A stretch of DNA of 64,000 bases from Bacteroidales bacterium. GTDB taxonomy: Bacteria; Bacteroidota; Bacteroidia; Bacteroidales; WCHB1-69. Of this stretch, positions 24,401 through 26,276 are shown piece after piece. The stretch is taken from NCBI GenBank assembly GCA_017961265.1, contig JAGCXN010000006.1:1-64000 (forward strand). Reading direction: 5' to 3'. The position numbers were made by a program, and so were the translations under genes. A model generated the notes under the pieces. The model made no database searches. It worked only from the letters and a program-made list of their open reading frames with translations, and had not been told where the DNA came from. Numbering within the stretch: the first letter of the stretch is position 1; each line of letters opens with the position of its first letter.

Positions 24401-25419
24401 GTGAAGGTGAAGAAGTCGCGGATGGAGGTGGATCCGTACGGGAGGTGGTAGAGGGAGTCGGCGAGCATTTGGGAGGTACGGAGACCGACGGCGCCGTTAG
24501 CCACATCGCTGCCGTCCACGCCACCGTAAGGGGCCATCTGCTTGTCGTAGTAGTTGTAGTTGGCATTGGCGTCGCTGGCATTGACAAAACCGGCGATGGC
24601 GCCATAGTGGGTGGCGGAGGAGGAGGTGAGGTCGAGGTCACCATAGTTGAAGTTATTGGAGATGGAGGAGTGGTGTGTACCGGCAGCGGGGGTACCTCCG
24701 TGGAGGTAACCGACGATACCGCCGATGTAGCTGCTACCGGTAATACGTCCGGCATTAAGGTTCAACTGTGCGCCCACATTGTCGTAGGCATAGCCGATGA
24801 TACCGCCAGCGTATGCGGTAGTCGCTTCGACATCGGCGCAGTTGGCGGAGGCTTCGAGCTGCACTTGCACTTCGGCAGAGCCGATGATACCGCCCACCTT
24901 GTTGGCACCCGTGATGGTACCGGTGACCAGCACTTGGCCGACGGCAGTGTTCAGGGTGGCATAACCGATGATACCACCGACGCAGTCGGCACCGGTGATA
25001 TTTACACTCTTGAGAAAAAAGTTAGAGATGTTGGCACTATTCACGTAACCGAAGAGGCCGACATTGTCACTGCCGGGCAGGTTGAGCGTGAGGTTGGAGA
25101 TGGTGTAGCCACCGCCTTTGAACACGCCCTTGAAGGGGGTGGTTGCGGTTCCGATGGGCTGCATGGCCACGCCTGCGAGGTCAATGTCCTGACGGACACT
25201 GAAATAGACACCTGCATAATCGGTGCCGCCTGCTACGGTATTGGCAAGGGTCTGCATATCAGCCGCTGTGGCAATCTGATATGGTGCTCCTTCTGTACCG
25301 AGACCGCCGCTGTACTGGGCGAACGTGTTTGCCGAAATTCCCACGAGCAGCATAAATACTGCAAGGAGGTGCAACATGAAACGATTTCCGTTCTGACAAT
25401 TTCTGTAGGCTTTTTTCAT
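1..25419 (-). CDS. Giant secreted GLUG/SprB-repeat surface protein (3' end beyond window)
   Basis: The frame from the ATG at 25419 stays open for 8,473 codons to base 1, so the C-terminus, and any type IX secretion signal, is not visible. Residues 1-35 are a signal peptide: a basic start, a hydrophobic core (LLAVFMLLVG) and a likely cleavage near TFAQ. Met15 (25377) is an alternative start, but Met1 gives the better n-region. Residues about 35-5260 hold six GLUG modules with about 115 G-G-[IVL]-x-G units. Residues about 5260-5630 carry CDS-x-x-x-L-x-L motifs. From 5630 on, HYR-like units (V-x-D-T-x-x-P) alternate with SprB-type repeats (V-S-C-H-G-N-D-G). Such architecture is typical of Bacteroidota cell-surface adhesins and gliding-type proteins. 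The adhesin role is inferred from repeats only. No enzymatic domain was seen. Confidence 0.92.
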   Translation of the reverse strand, partial: MKKAYRNCQNGNRFMLHLLAVFMLLVGISANTFAQYSGGLGTEGAPYQIATAADMQTLANTVAGGTDYAGVYFSVRQDIDLAGVAMQPIGTATTPFKGVFKGGGYTISNLTLNLPGSDNVGLFGYVNSANISNFFLKSVNITGADCVGGIIGYATLNTAVGQVLVTGTITGANKVGGIIGSAEVQVQLEASANCADVEATTAYAGGIIGYAYDNVGAQLNLNAGRITGSSYIGGIVGYLHGGTPAAGTHHSSISNNFNYGDLDLTSSSATHYGAIAGFVNASDANANYNYYDKQMAPYGGVDGSDVANGAVGLRTSQMLADSLYHLPYGSTSIRDFFTFTSGRYPMVTAVEQFNASQFVSWPITLRVNSDSDYEDIKHLKTMFNVPFGRGFVYESSNPAYVEVGNYACSPIEPGSNVIASIKVGGVTYRTMRWRVATEEEDHHEYGDVLNPALVNSVDDLDRLRTSVNTKVAYKTLPYIDGFRGDNFLLTTNLEMGAEYNFLLNTWSGQSWDPIGYDASHPFNGTFRGDNHTINNLLVSANVDNVGLFGYVGDGGIENLTVFGGIYGKSNVGGFVGYMKNATLTHCTYTGYVTATGDNAGNLVGQAFHGTLYGCRNTGSVTGIRAVGGLVGTTRDTTRIDSCFNTGSVSGTSNCVGGLVGLFGDNVGFCRMTRCSNTSPVSGYSYVGGVVGESNANGIAGGSIVTTRNNVIDSCFHVGVVSGRDHVGGIAGLIRGTSLTRCIVTCDSIKGLGNYVGGITGEMLYTPQVNSDFTDTCYSVVDNCSVTGRIMGFGYTGGFVGYVDHCPITNCSSAGNVEGQGDYVGGIVGLGNRVNITNITNHYKVSSTSNYVGGIAGGLCGTRINDVDEFASIRNCRNDGEVFTTKTSGYIGGILGYGYKNVIVDNCVNEAPGTITGNNNTGGVIGRINGPASVTRCENHANVLGTGAGDSYIGGVIGCYFANYDATYRGRIYANDLKNYGSVTGTSQHMGGVIGRYDGYANYGNLVKNLYNEGTVSTTSKVGGIIGTCTRWAVIDSVENRGSVTATASSSVCGGIVGALGWSDTGDFDTLTHAKNYGLVTGYGIVGGIVGNSNTTGTTDYNAANKYNYMAYCDNYANVTSTGDYTGGIGGYVRATHIENCNNRAETVNSTASYVGGLFGCITRNVRTSGAYPDTCYSYVANCVNEAVVTATGNTVGGIAGLSEYMNHGTLTCNTPVTGGNYVGGMFGNYYADTTQLTGTNCVRSGKVMATGNSTDSRVGGLVGNFWYGTIHDYTNNDTVWSAGGSNIGGIVGYSNGSSDRIPVYYNLVNNGRVGVDVCLNQYNFGGIIGNAGDYIKMYDCRNNALISGIGCVGGIFGKVNGYANLTRLINYGEVSGDYLGQTGGIAGKLGEATGYDTLTYSQNYGYVHSTAYYNGGIAGWSISSNAVNSRNNLIDHCDNYGNVYGRSYYHGGIVGYMTATTISNCNNNCDNITVESGYYVGGIVSYMRSTYKTDATRTDTCVSRVINCNNTAEIIASGSADGMFNGGIVGYCDEYRGLVENCNNSGNITISSTSYGRYTGGIVGYMKGDTIRNCHNTGEIHAQVQTGGVVGQMTYSVVNGDTLLSVMENCDNSAPVTGTSTVGGYVGDAYNISFRELTNSVPVTGTTTVGGIVGYMKGYVHGDTSYFIPVSIVKCKNTGEITATTSDNCGGILGAGRWCVTIDSCENTAAINGRACTGGIAGYLRAPETAIRNSVNKGTVTSIIGEGVGGLVGFMYGYSDEWTGYVDGKRFIPYGKIVAENLQNEGKVTGVSNYTGGIIGRFDGYGQYGNYAKNLVNTADVEGGRCVGGILGAVLRWVDVDTIQNSGNITGTVTSYSHVGGTIGSMSYLYNGEYQSVVKLNYALNSGSVRSSTINGNPENLGGIVGYAGYYDTIQNCSNRGSVIGRVHTSGGIGGVAGTLSNYSVLQNCSNTGDVTDLHTTGDWNSGRTGGIVGVNYFSKVMSSVNTGRIEGHRNVGGIVGWSQTSTTATGGPGYGLVEYCLNAGEVNGLVSIAGITGFDYQDYTANYSITRNCLNVGNVLINGGTSSARAGVVGSYYTRNTAHDSIYNCYYDYQMCPLSISVVSRGNLLLDAAKPTTELVGTSLQGQLGFDTEHWVFEDGLYPRPIAIATTSPALIAASPVFLSLEGGDGEEGVQTVEEVSSDFNVSVANSVAWTSHPDSIHINGSTGEAIRGNFSNVWPFNDTLRVVKDGYKRDVVLYMWTEQELTVDSLGDLRHLRDCVNNDTGTYKGVACVNGFEGYTFRLTTNIDMSPESNWVPIGKRVDGTLANDIAFKGVFHGNNKTITNLTLEHIGADNATTQDMGLFGVIYGATIDSLHMDASCSVKGYRYTGSVVGRAGYNSRIVGCTNAGYVFGQRLSRGGIVGMLHNNSVILGCENTGKVEAYTWDGRTGGIVGCVADYSEVVDCINKGSISADNHTGGIAGYVYGNSIIRNCKNLGKVTVNNEYYSGGIVGDLEGHSGIYRCINEGAVSGAQYQVGGICGYNTTYSLVSACINKGDVTQTHSTGYHGGITGVNYNGARVESCINMGNVTGTAMVGGISGECSSEVSSSNYQGASVKNSFNVGQVKGSTSVGGIVGRMANDRPAFVQASINTGYVMGAENTGSILGNALNPTYHTVESSVNDKQFCTITNAVGSDASSLPDANLFTIKMLDDDLEATLGDDWTYNTGMYPMPAALDTYSLAILAATPVILDTNVLTEAGYETVDRVDTFALLGIEKGVTWHVNSNVNLAVPLGTATCDTAYIIYPSANCTVDTATLTVSLNGYSRDVKLKFGDLGQDWNRITINNLAELKEFRDAVNYGTKYGCVENVDGFFGKHFELTADIDITYLPEENNSWEPAGWYYDASHFRKFKGYFHGAGHTIRGLKANANNISTGKYEDPTLTNTRNTTSYKGLFGCIEQAYIDSLTVIGDTILGGNYKGGIVGWALASEINNCHTDITLLNSSYLGGIVGTADGVTMRGCTTNVDIYGNQNLGGLAGTAGNDCVIDSCETSGTITGTIYYIGGLAGYMHTRGKINQSISHVDLACTRVDNDDHVGGLVGWLNNNCRITNSLNTGSITAEGNYIGGLVGYSQAANTIDLCANTGDISTKGIYCGGLVGNNYDVSKLYRSANYGVVDGGRFSGGVVGYNNINCTVSTVFSTGAANPVGAGGGVIGCSVTNSATYINHFYYDAQMCGFEVAVQNFDDLYADAVRNTRNMVADSLLHVDDAFDTETWVYTDSLYPRLRFWAEHPAIVAAATPAYLNEGEDIRRVTNFPFIAANPGDTLTWSVSHTEYIGVAATGGAVNQYTLPADTMMVVTLTVKDHGYAHNIPFVIGSLQTLTIDSLQDLVNFREAVNNGTYYKGVSGAGGFSGLYISLTTDLDLSEVCGDGIGNWEPIGKNNASFKGTFLGHGHTINNLYINVTADNATADYRALFGYVTDGGGIDSLNVNGYVYGRNNVAGIVAHTANHTLISNCDFHGDIDCHTYGGGIAAQARNNATIDHCRTYGTVNTRHTGDDCIGGVTGLLDEYSNIFYCENFSSVTGAGSYIGGVTFRIGNCCVVKYSVNVGDVTGVGSNIGGIAGHLTNSTTFSSDDQISYCSTCCNIGQITATGNESHNVGGIVGYVNPNMPRLYYCMNAGPVVITGSNSTRIGGVIGYHSHYSYGSNGALTKYNLNVGNIVGGENHVGGLIGYRDTYGLTNIYINNYFDQQMAVAQSVGYGPLDALQGERFTTELLGSSLMDAGLEGYDTEHWVFTDGLYPRPKGIDTLPAVILAATPVLLSMEDDVADFSNAIQKDFTVATTAAGNAIEWNSHVTGVTISATGQVHIEELTGGVPLVDTLTATLNGVSRKLMLTYFPSDYIPELTIDSLQDLINFRDAVNNGTVYKGFRAHTGFMGLTVVLTTDIDMTPIAGTSWTPIGTYAKPFKGTLAGNNFTISGLYVNTSEQYAGLFGVINGAHIDSLNVEGNVTSSTIEVGGIVGRMLNRAYLTKCTYSGTVTCTLTTNWNYVGGLAGYLHTGSGIRQSENFATVTGNAEATGGLAGFLYNGSYVRNSQHSGTVNGVKSTGGIAGYMNTNCYIDSCYNRGKVIAKGVYEGGIVGYVVTNCWIKHCHNYDTVLNNYYNANSWGDIYIGGIAGLVMYNSLIDSCYNEATGYVSGYGSLQAGIVSHISFGTECYHCYNYGTVESLKGTHTSGVVGRLYGGDSNNTANYGPSHTSDCANFGTVIANGNYAGGVLATATRTIRRYGSADDYQYDTTRVYLNHCYNEGEVRVTNGDYVGGVAGSTLESGTYDHMYNNGSVSGRSYVGGVIGQVEYHSPMDSCWNTGTVDATGSYCGGVVGNIFNYSPVSRCWSTGAVTAAGSYCGGVIGQIHMYSPVTNCWNAASVISNSTDARTGGVIGYVSNHSAVDSCHNSGYVRAKGTYVGGVIGLAYNYCPVDSCSNTGELFNAGSHFGGVIGRISNGSPVTRCENYGVMADTNILGTVYDFRGGVIGSIAADTAFAMKTCVEDCANHAPMRLHSRYMGGVVGYVEGYKGDHTVNGVTRTDTNFITLKNLTNTQTVLSPKTDASSTYIAGAVGWMNYVDTLKNITNTGDSIYTNASYAGGIAGAAYRVSVMDSLSNKAIVYSGTSYVGGIIGVIDNNTINQPLHITNIYNEKSVTGNTTCVGGCLGATNGYVRLDNAVNKGDVTAFTGYDCGGIVGQFGATVGHDTMTYCVNYGNVNGNYMVGGIAGLVSAGTDGGRGNSNYYNCKFNQIDTCLNYGKITAKNNNVAGIAGYINSTEVMRCYNHGDTVVGNANIGGVVGYASWQTIKNATYPDTSYSYIHNVANEAVVIGKGDCTGGIVGYYDQGRAHLANATNTGNVTGVGYVGGLVGRHRGGEVAHVSSSGLVTSTGNYSGGLFGSTERFVYNNNADTSRLILVDAKHTADVNGGSYVGGLIGWANDFTLDGYTNEVNVTGTGSQVGGVVGHIETKALLRNLTNKGTVTAEGDYAGGIVGFSASSSRIERGLNRGSVLANNYAGGIVGRLDGSVLDTCINWGSVEVNSNYCGGVAGWMEGSRAILSHAINGGPVTAANVTKGNYIGGIVGATEHDYHTVRFVVNRGTVDGINYVGGIAGFRNTNDSIYSTLNVGRVTTFINNQSSEHGVFGGNSGAPTRCFNNYFDIQMSCQTKALNGSNNWANAGRYTKALMSDSVKYIGGLRSSTSEGLAEAEWVFKDNLYPQLKVFDGTDFSTLVATPIWLYQNDEEMEGYKYETVERVANDFHYVQYDGINDWTAVLDTSINQYETRVHLIELAGPIDSVNVECQLYADQVLVMIDESGAERLVTDLIIAKHPDVYLFEDSVICFADLPFTNARGSITFEESDFPRLQNTETLMKVYFYGCDSVDVFTLTVEGLHVVPDSVILCQNRTYTTKYENSITHEYRDTTFIGNDVPASLFNTWQYFPEVEIHSEHGCDSIIGLYLYVHPAYNFTDTITVCSNAFPFEYGGAVVTEVFEGLHHITIHTEECDCDSVSGAFIYLEEYDMVPWVDSVCKNGEYTLWGWDIDASNDTLITGNTYNFVRVESTVGMTGECSTPNKVSNWVDNPGTTYAERYNYGLGAVCSCDSIIRLQLTITVPEIEPIDPDLADDTTIYYTNTNCDYTEVQELGETDFIISHRQGGTFSIEHSDTTHNGEGCEWKYKRTYVFTDSCGNRATVEQWITVKDTTRPALAATTWADSTVYIHSANCADFILPAAYTKVSEVNAAYANFITDCNIDGNQEVTHTDVLYADGTCGRYYLRTYEVKDSCDNGPAIFVHRINVVDTVKPVITGTLNDATVYMDASCVITLPTAAATVGEVIALGGITAIEDCNIDDNTAVTHADAQDNNNTCDRFYVRTYTIADSCGNSTTTKQTIHVKDNIAPEIADIANQPAVVNGSCTYKIPDLSTVALDAASDGCSGIQFAGQTPAVGTPYPQTASEQEITVEVVVSDSCDNTAYKNVIVTIPALPSITHTVTNISCHGNDGAVDITPVDGTTPYSYEWNNGETTQDISGLTEVGKYSVILTDDNGCVVKDTAEVGMQEPVTVSILNPVRPVSCYGYTDGIAAVQVTGGTAPYTYEWNTTPVQTTARATDLPAGTYRVTATDAVGCPGESAPIIITAPEAPLALTDLVVSNVSCHGLSDGTAEYTTVSGGWSAYGITYHWTNGQSAAQATGLAAGDWTLSVIDYEGCQVDSVVTITEPAALTVNIVTPTSCPNQNHYEVSATVTGGTEPYTTLTWTGATQLGDLYTAHVIPTLANDCNTDYTVTFHVEDAHSCITDSAKVFRVVDTVKPELTGTWPANQLDLTVCFNNRPAFPTNEAIKALFTDGCGHDLTVVSDSVYTADDCGWTITRNYTISDECGNSLTKGITYSGSDQSVPVIDGTLATVMVEGCSDDLTTLYPAAANITELLALDGINSITDNCTATDELTVTVSETSTGSCPIVVTRTYTVTDGCSLSSTINQTINVKDTTNPKFDAAIVSTYPASHTSNCEYSYPDLTEVVRGYATDNCTDAAALTITQNVAAGTSITLTDAAQSLEVQVTVKDACNNDTVKVITVEVPALLTATMAYTPVSCEDNDGTATVTVSNGTEPYIYAWNNGDATATASHLTTSTYTVTVTDAHGCIVTASVTDTLENPYRNMTISDLTLSEGPICSGANFAVVPAAMPANTTYSWDAPVNAGLTGLAAGTDETTIHGTLTNISGIQQEVTYVVNPMIGSRCPGNAFSVSVGVAVTVNPPVLSSVPTVQVCPGVDAVLADTLKQVWSTHTVVWQFNGVDLHTDADIAMPTTHSEVLNYTVDMSSYTSCDATYPYIVRYTDESGCTSYATSTVSIRIPAEFDVPTNDTNDVQCLVAVVAPHEISGYTMPTIKDGCGNVLNYTASSPAYSRATGNNCEDQIVYTYVYKACDNTTTEWKYVYNLKDTEDPTVTDSYDHTVALTSTNCTYTYPDFRTDIRNLSNDNCTSRAGLIVAQTPAQGTAITLTDAAQTLPVEITVTDSCNHTTTVTINVTVPALPEATMTVPVASCPNQGTYDVSVAVTKGTTPYNYAWSNATDVNANATTVAQSPANDCGTTYSPSVVVTDAHGCAVTVTEDFTVTDETAPVLSGTWPTGADNINGCYGTDVDFPTNAQVAALFMDGCSGAVTESHVTYDEEIVSSNCGWSVTRTYTITDSCGVTVTPKPFITFSGSDETAPVVAGSIPDTTLAGTCSADISTSYPAATTYAGLVSVVNQLHGTITVSDNCTTDPNYLVITSAESNTTVGCEIHITRTYTIADTCGKYTTIDQKIYVHDTVKPVIAATLITEKEADNDGHCGYSYPDLREIVRAACTDNCTAAADLTIEQNPVQNATITVEATAQTLPVQITVTDLCGNVNKTTINVTVPAALTASITATTEETCDGNDATATVTAANGTPFTTGSETFYYYSWSTSPVQNASTAFRLSEGRYYVTVTDAHGCTATANDTIYLHNPYDGLPMTDTTVTICSDGSFSVTPNYLPSTTTYSWTAPTSSTLTGMIDGNDESTVNGTLHNLETTQQTVVYEVTPQIGICPSSHWTVFVDVNVNVNPAIDVVLSSNSPLCAAEDAELTAEISHIWSVYDVEWTFNSGNVSTMSDVRVPSTHDTTLTVTVPAGFSTCTGTYTWSITYSDESGCASTKSGDVTVAIPTWSVTEDNDTTAVACFADVVTPTAHLPNITDGCDNLLTPSAPVITRRTNNDCNDTITYTYTYTACDGTSDTWSYSYKVKDETIPTVAGYPTLVNASVASCVFTVPDLRDTIRRHTTDNCTTNAADFVIAQTPAAGTVLTPAAAPDTITVTFTVDDACGRQNTEASIRVAVPAQLGVDVTDSAALCYGVNDGYIVINVTGGTPNYAVTLYGNTSSYYVMNAPGTHTFDNLADGNYVVRVQDADGCEVTDNTAINQIAETLEITAYSHEWNYDGVTHIDDSCTVVFGSLTANVRTLDTVTLANGDKVVPTITGSVTTLSESPATNAVACKVLRGTEDVTCYYNQNLVNGTLVLYPTLVAQAIDSVDISCNRLTTGIHDDGSITVKVVGGKPGDPRYSLSIDGNTPVTANETYTFTGLEFGDHRIIITDLLGYKDTVDVSIDEPEKLTVVLTVPTTDLCPNQGSYPVSVVADGGTPTYHYAWTGATAVDNASTVVAQSPANDCGTKYVVDVTVTDQHNCQVSTNGNFTVEDTEIPTFTVPAALTLYKDNDCNYSADTSVTHSVPTNLHDNCTPVSAIRVHYTDAAGTAACTDQTVIERTWWVTDSCGRSSATAVQTITVLDTTRPTYVRPADTVLYKNDVCVADTTTTAIGVPMSLWDNCTNVDDLVVSYRNEEFSSSCTGSYSFKRIWKVVDNCGNVSVSDSVQVIEVRDTMRPKYVRPADTVLYKNDVCVADTTTTAIGVPTSLWDNCTDVDDLVVTYRNEEFSSSCTGSYSFKRIWKVV
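1811..6697 (-). repeat. 2.4-kb higher-order duplication in the stalk
   Basis: Two long copies lie head to tail: residues about 6241-7047 (6697-4279) and 7048-7870 (4278-1811). Both run in the same order: C-P-N-Q segment, HYR-like units with T-[RN]-[TN]-Y-T-[IV]-[TS]-D, then P-A-[LA]-L-T-A with a SprB-like unit, then T-Y-S-W-[DT]-A-P and a Y-[TS]-D-E-S-G-C segment. A third partial copy starts at about 1010 with the same C-P-N-Q opening. The word CCTTGGTTCGGGCA occurs at each C-P-N-Q site. Confidence 0.75.
5600..7400 (-). repeat. SprB-type repeats in the stalk
   Basis: Clear SprB-like units (V-S-C-H-G-x-x-D-G, then P-Y-x-Y-x-W, then D-x-x-G-C) occur at residues near 6014 (N-I-S-C-H-G-N-D-G), 6077 (V-S-C-Y-G-Y-T-D-G), 6163 (V-S-C-H-G-L-S-D-G) and 6594 (V-S-C-E-D-N-D-G). 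More divergent ones lie further left near 3180, 1810 and 1260. SprB is the mobile adhesin of gliding Flavobacteria, but the repeat is widespread in non-gliding Bacteroidota surface proteins. Confidence 0.75.
8540..9600 (-). other. CDS-motif linker domains of the giant protein
   Basis: Residues about 5273-5627 join the GLUG half to the stalk. Four or five units of about 70 residues each carry a G-C-D-S-[IV] motif followed by alternating hydrophobics (L-x-L-x-V) and then a C-x-N segment, for example Y-G-C-D-S-V-D-V-F-T-L-T-V. Similar Cys-Asp-Ser beta-sandwich-like units are common in large Bacteroidota surface proteins. I do not know a binding function for them. Confidence 0.55.
9600..13771 (-). 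repeat. GLUG module 6 (about 36 units)
   Basis: Residues about 3883-5273. It opens with L-T-I-D-S-L-Q-D-L-I-N-F-R, then T-T-D-I-D-M-T and W-T-P-I-G, about 36 GLUG units, and closes with N-Y-F-D-I-Q-M-S-C and E-W-V-F-K-D-N-L-Y-P. This is the last GLUG module before the stalk. Confidence 0.85.
14010..15343 (-). repeat. GLUG module 5 (about 8 units)
   Basis: Residues about 3360-3803. It opens with L-T-I-D-S-L-Q-D-L-V-N-F-R, then T-T-D-L-D-L and W-E-P-I-G, about eight GLUG units, and closes with N-Y-F-D-Q-Q-M. Its opening is nearly identical, also at DNA level, to that of module 6, which suggests duplication. Confidence 0.8.
15580..16955 (-). repeat. GLUG module 4 (about 9 units)
   Basis: Residues about 2820-3280. 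It opens with I-T-I-N-N-L-A-E-L, then T-A-D-I-D-I and W-E-P-A-G, about nine GLUG units, and closes with F-Y-Y-D-A-Q-M-C followed by T-W-V-Y-T-D-S-L-Y-P. Confidence 0.8.
17220..18681 (-). repeat. GLUG module 3 (about 10 units)
   Basis: Residues about 2246-2733. It opens with L-T-V-D-S-L-G-D-L, then T-T-N-I-D-M-S and W-V-P-I-G, about ten GLUG units, and a variant closing box (V-N-D-K-Q-F) ending in W-T-Y-N-T-G-M-Y-P. Confidence 0.8.
18920..24070 (-). repeat. GLUG module 2 (longest, about 46 units)
   Basis: Residues about 450-2165. It opens with a V-D-D-L-D-R-L-R segment and a T-N-L-E-M box, runs through about 46 degenerate G-G-[IVL]-x-G units of roughly 25-50 residues, and closes with a C-Y-Y-D-Y-Q-M box followed by E-H-W-V-F-E-D-G-L-Y-P. 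In the DNA this gives the recurrent ATACCGCC and ATACCACC words seen on the plus strand. Confidence 0.85.
24370..25317 (-). repeat. GLUG module 1 of the giant protein
   Basis: Residues about 35-350, directly after the signal peptide. The module opens with an A-P-Y-Q-I-A-T-A-A-D-M-Q segment, then D-I-D-L and P-I-G-T signatures, about five G-G-I-[IV]-G units, and closes with a N-Y-Y-D-K-Q-M box. It is the shortest and most canonical module. Confidence 0.85.
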
Positions 25420-25475
25420 TAGTGTTGTTGTATTTTTATTTTATTTTTATTTTCGGTGGTTATTCTAAGCACAAA

Positions 25476-25506
25476 GGCCGGAACTCTTCTTGGAAGAATT
25501 CCGGCC
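25476..25506 (-). promoter_or_regulatory. Hairpin in the presumed 5' leader of the giant gene
   Basis: Arms GGCCGGAA (25476-25483) and TTCCGGCC (25499-25506) are perfectly complementary. Inside, TTCTT and AAGAA pair around a GG turn, leaving a small CTC bulge. It sits 57 bases upstream of the start codon. There is no proper T-tract on either side, so an intrinsic terminator is unlikely. A leader stability or regulatory structure is possible. Confidence 0.5.
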
Positions 25507-25567
25507 CGTCATCATATTACAACACAGAAACCGCCTTTGGGGGAGGTATCCATGTTAACAGCATCAG

Positions 25568-26010
25568 GGCGTTTTTGAAAATTTGCAGATTTCCTACCAA
25601 GTTGATGCTATAATATGTGATTTTGTACTTATTATGCCATAGTCAGTGGTTTTGGTTTATGAGATTATATATTTATATGTTTATGCGGTTATGCGAGGAT
25701 ACGAGGATGCGAGGATGCGGTTATATAGATTATATGTAGCAAACAAAGGCGGGGCGGACATCCAGAAAGCCCTGAAAAAAAATCGGACATCCACCCTCCT
25801 TTGTCTATTTGTTGTATTTGTTTCATCGTCTCACAATGGTGCCGTACGTGGCGTTTTTTTTAAGAAATGACAATAAAAAAGCGTGCCAGACTTGTTCGTA
25901 GGAGGCTCTGCAACGCCAAACGCCCAAACAAGTATGTCACGCCAAATTAGCCGTGCATTACTTTGCCTTTGTCATGGGGCGTTTGAAAATTTTGCAGATT
26001 TCCTAACCAG
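25568..26010. repeat. Pair of direct repeats (25568-25599 and 25978-26010)
   Basis: Both copies read GGCGTTT, then TTGAAAATTTTGCAGATTT with small indels, then CCTA. They lie about 410 bp apart in the noncoding region between the divergent giant gene and the 26277 gene. Origin unknown: they could be mobile-element footprints or duplicated regulatory DNA. Confidence 0.6.
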
Positions 26011-26240
26011 ACTTAAAGCAAAAATACGCTTTTTTATGCCAATAGACACATTGAGTATAAGGGAGTTATACAAGATATGGAAGATTAGAAGACATCGAAT
26101 TTCAAGTTTGCAAAAATACGGAAATTTTTGTTAGTTTGTACGGGGTTTGCGCCATTTAAACCACTTTTAATTTTTTTTCACTAAAGCAGGGGGGGCGGGG
26201 ATGCGGGGATGCCGCATAACCGTATAACCAGTTTTTGTCG

Positions 26241-26248
26241 TACCTTTG
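26241..26248 (+). promoter_or_regulatory. Bacteroidetes -7 box (TACCTTTG) for the 26277 gene
   Basis: TACCTTTG matches TAnnTTTG and lies 28 bases before the ATG at 26277. Transcription would start near 26255, which rules out the longer frame beginning at 26235. No clear TTG -33 box was seen. Confidence 0.6.
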
Positions 26249-26276
26249 CCGCCGATTTCAAAAAAATAGAGATTAT

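Larger units (their letters stand above)
25420..26276. other. Noncoding region upstream of the giant gene and the 26277 gene
   Basis: I see no convincing gene in these 857 bases; short frames at 25646-25870 and 25883-26134 lack family features. The stretch holds a hairpin (25476-25506), a duplicated 32-base segment (25568-25599 and 25978-26010), three tandem GAGGATRC octamers (about 25694-25717) and an imperfect inverted repeat with CAAAGG/CCTTTG ends (25743-25803). The only minus-strand TAnnTTTG candidates (TATTTTTG) lie at 26019-26026 and 26111-26118, which would give the giant mRNA a leader of roughly 600-700 nt. Neither has a well-placed TTG box. Confidence 0.5.

Noticed and set aside
10000..25000. 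Regular ATACCGCC/ATACCACC words every 90-150 bp that suggest a DNA-level regulatory repeat
   Set aside because: They are the codons of the conserved G-G-I GLUG core on the minus strand and need no further explanation.
25646..26134. Two short plus-strand frames (25646-25870 and 25883-26134)
   Set aside because: Low-complexity or repeat-derived, no promoter or family resemblance; treated as noncoding.
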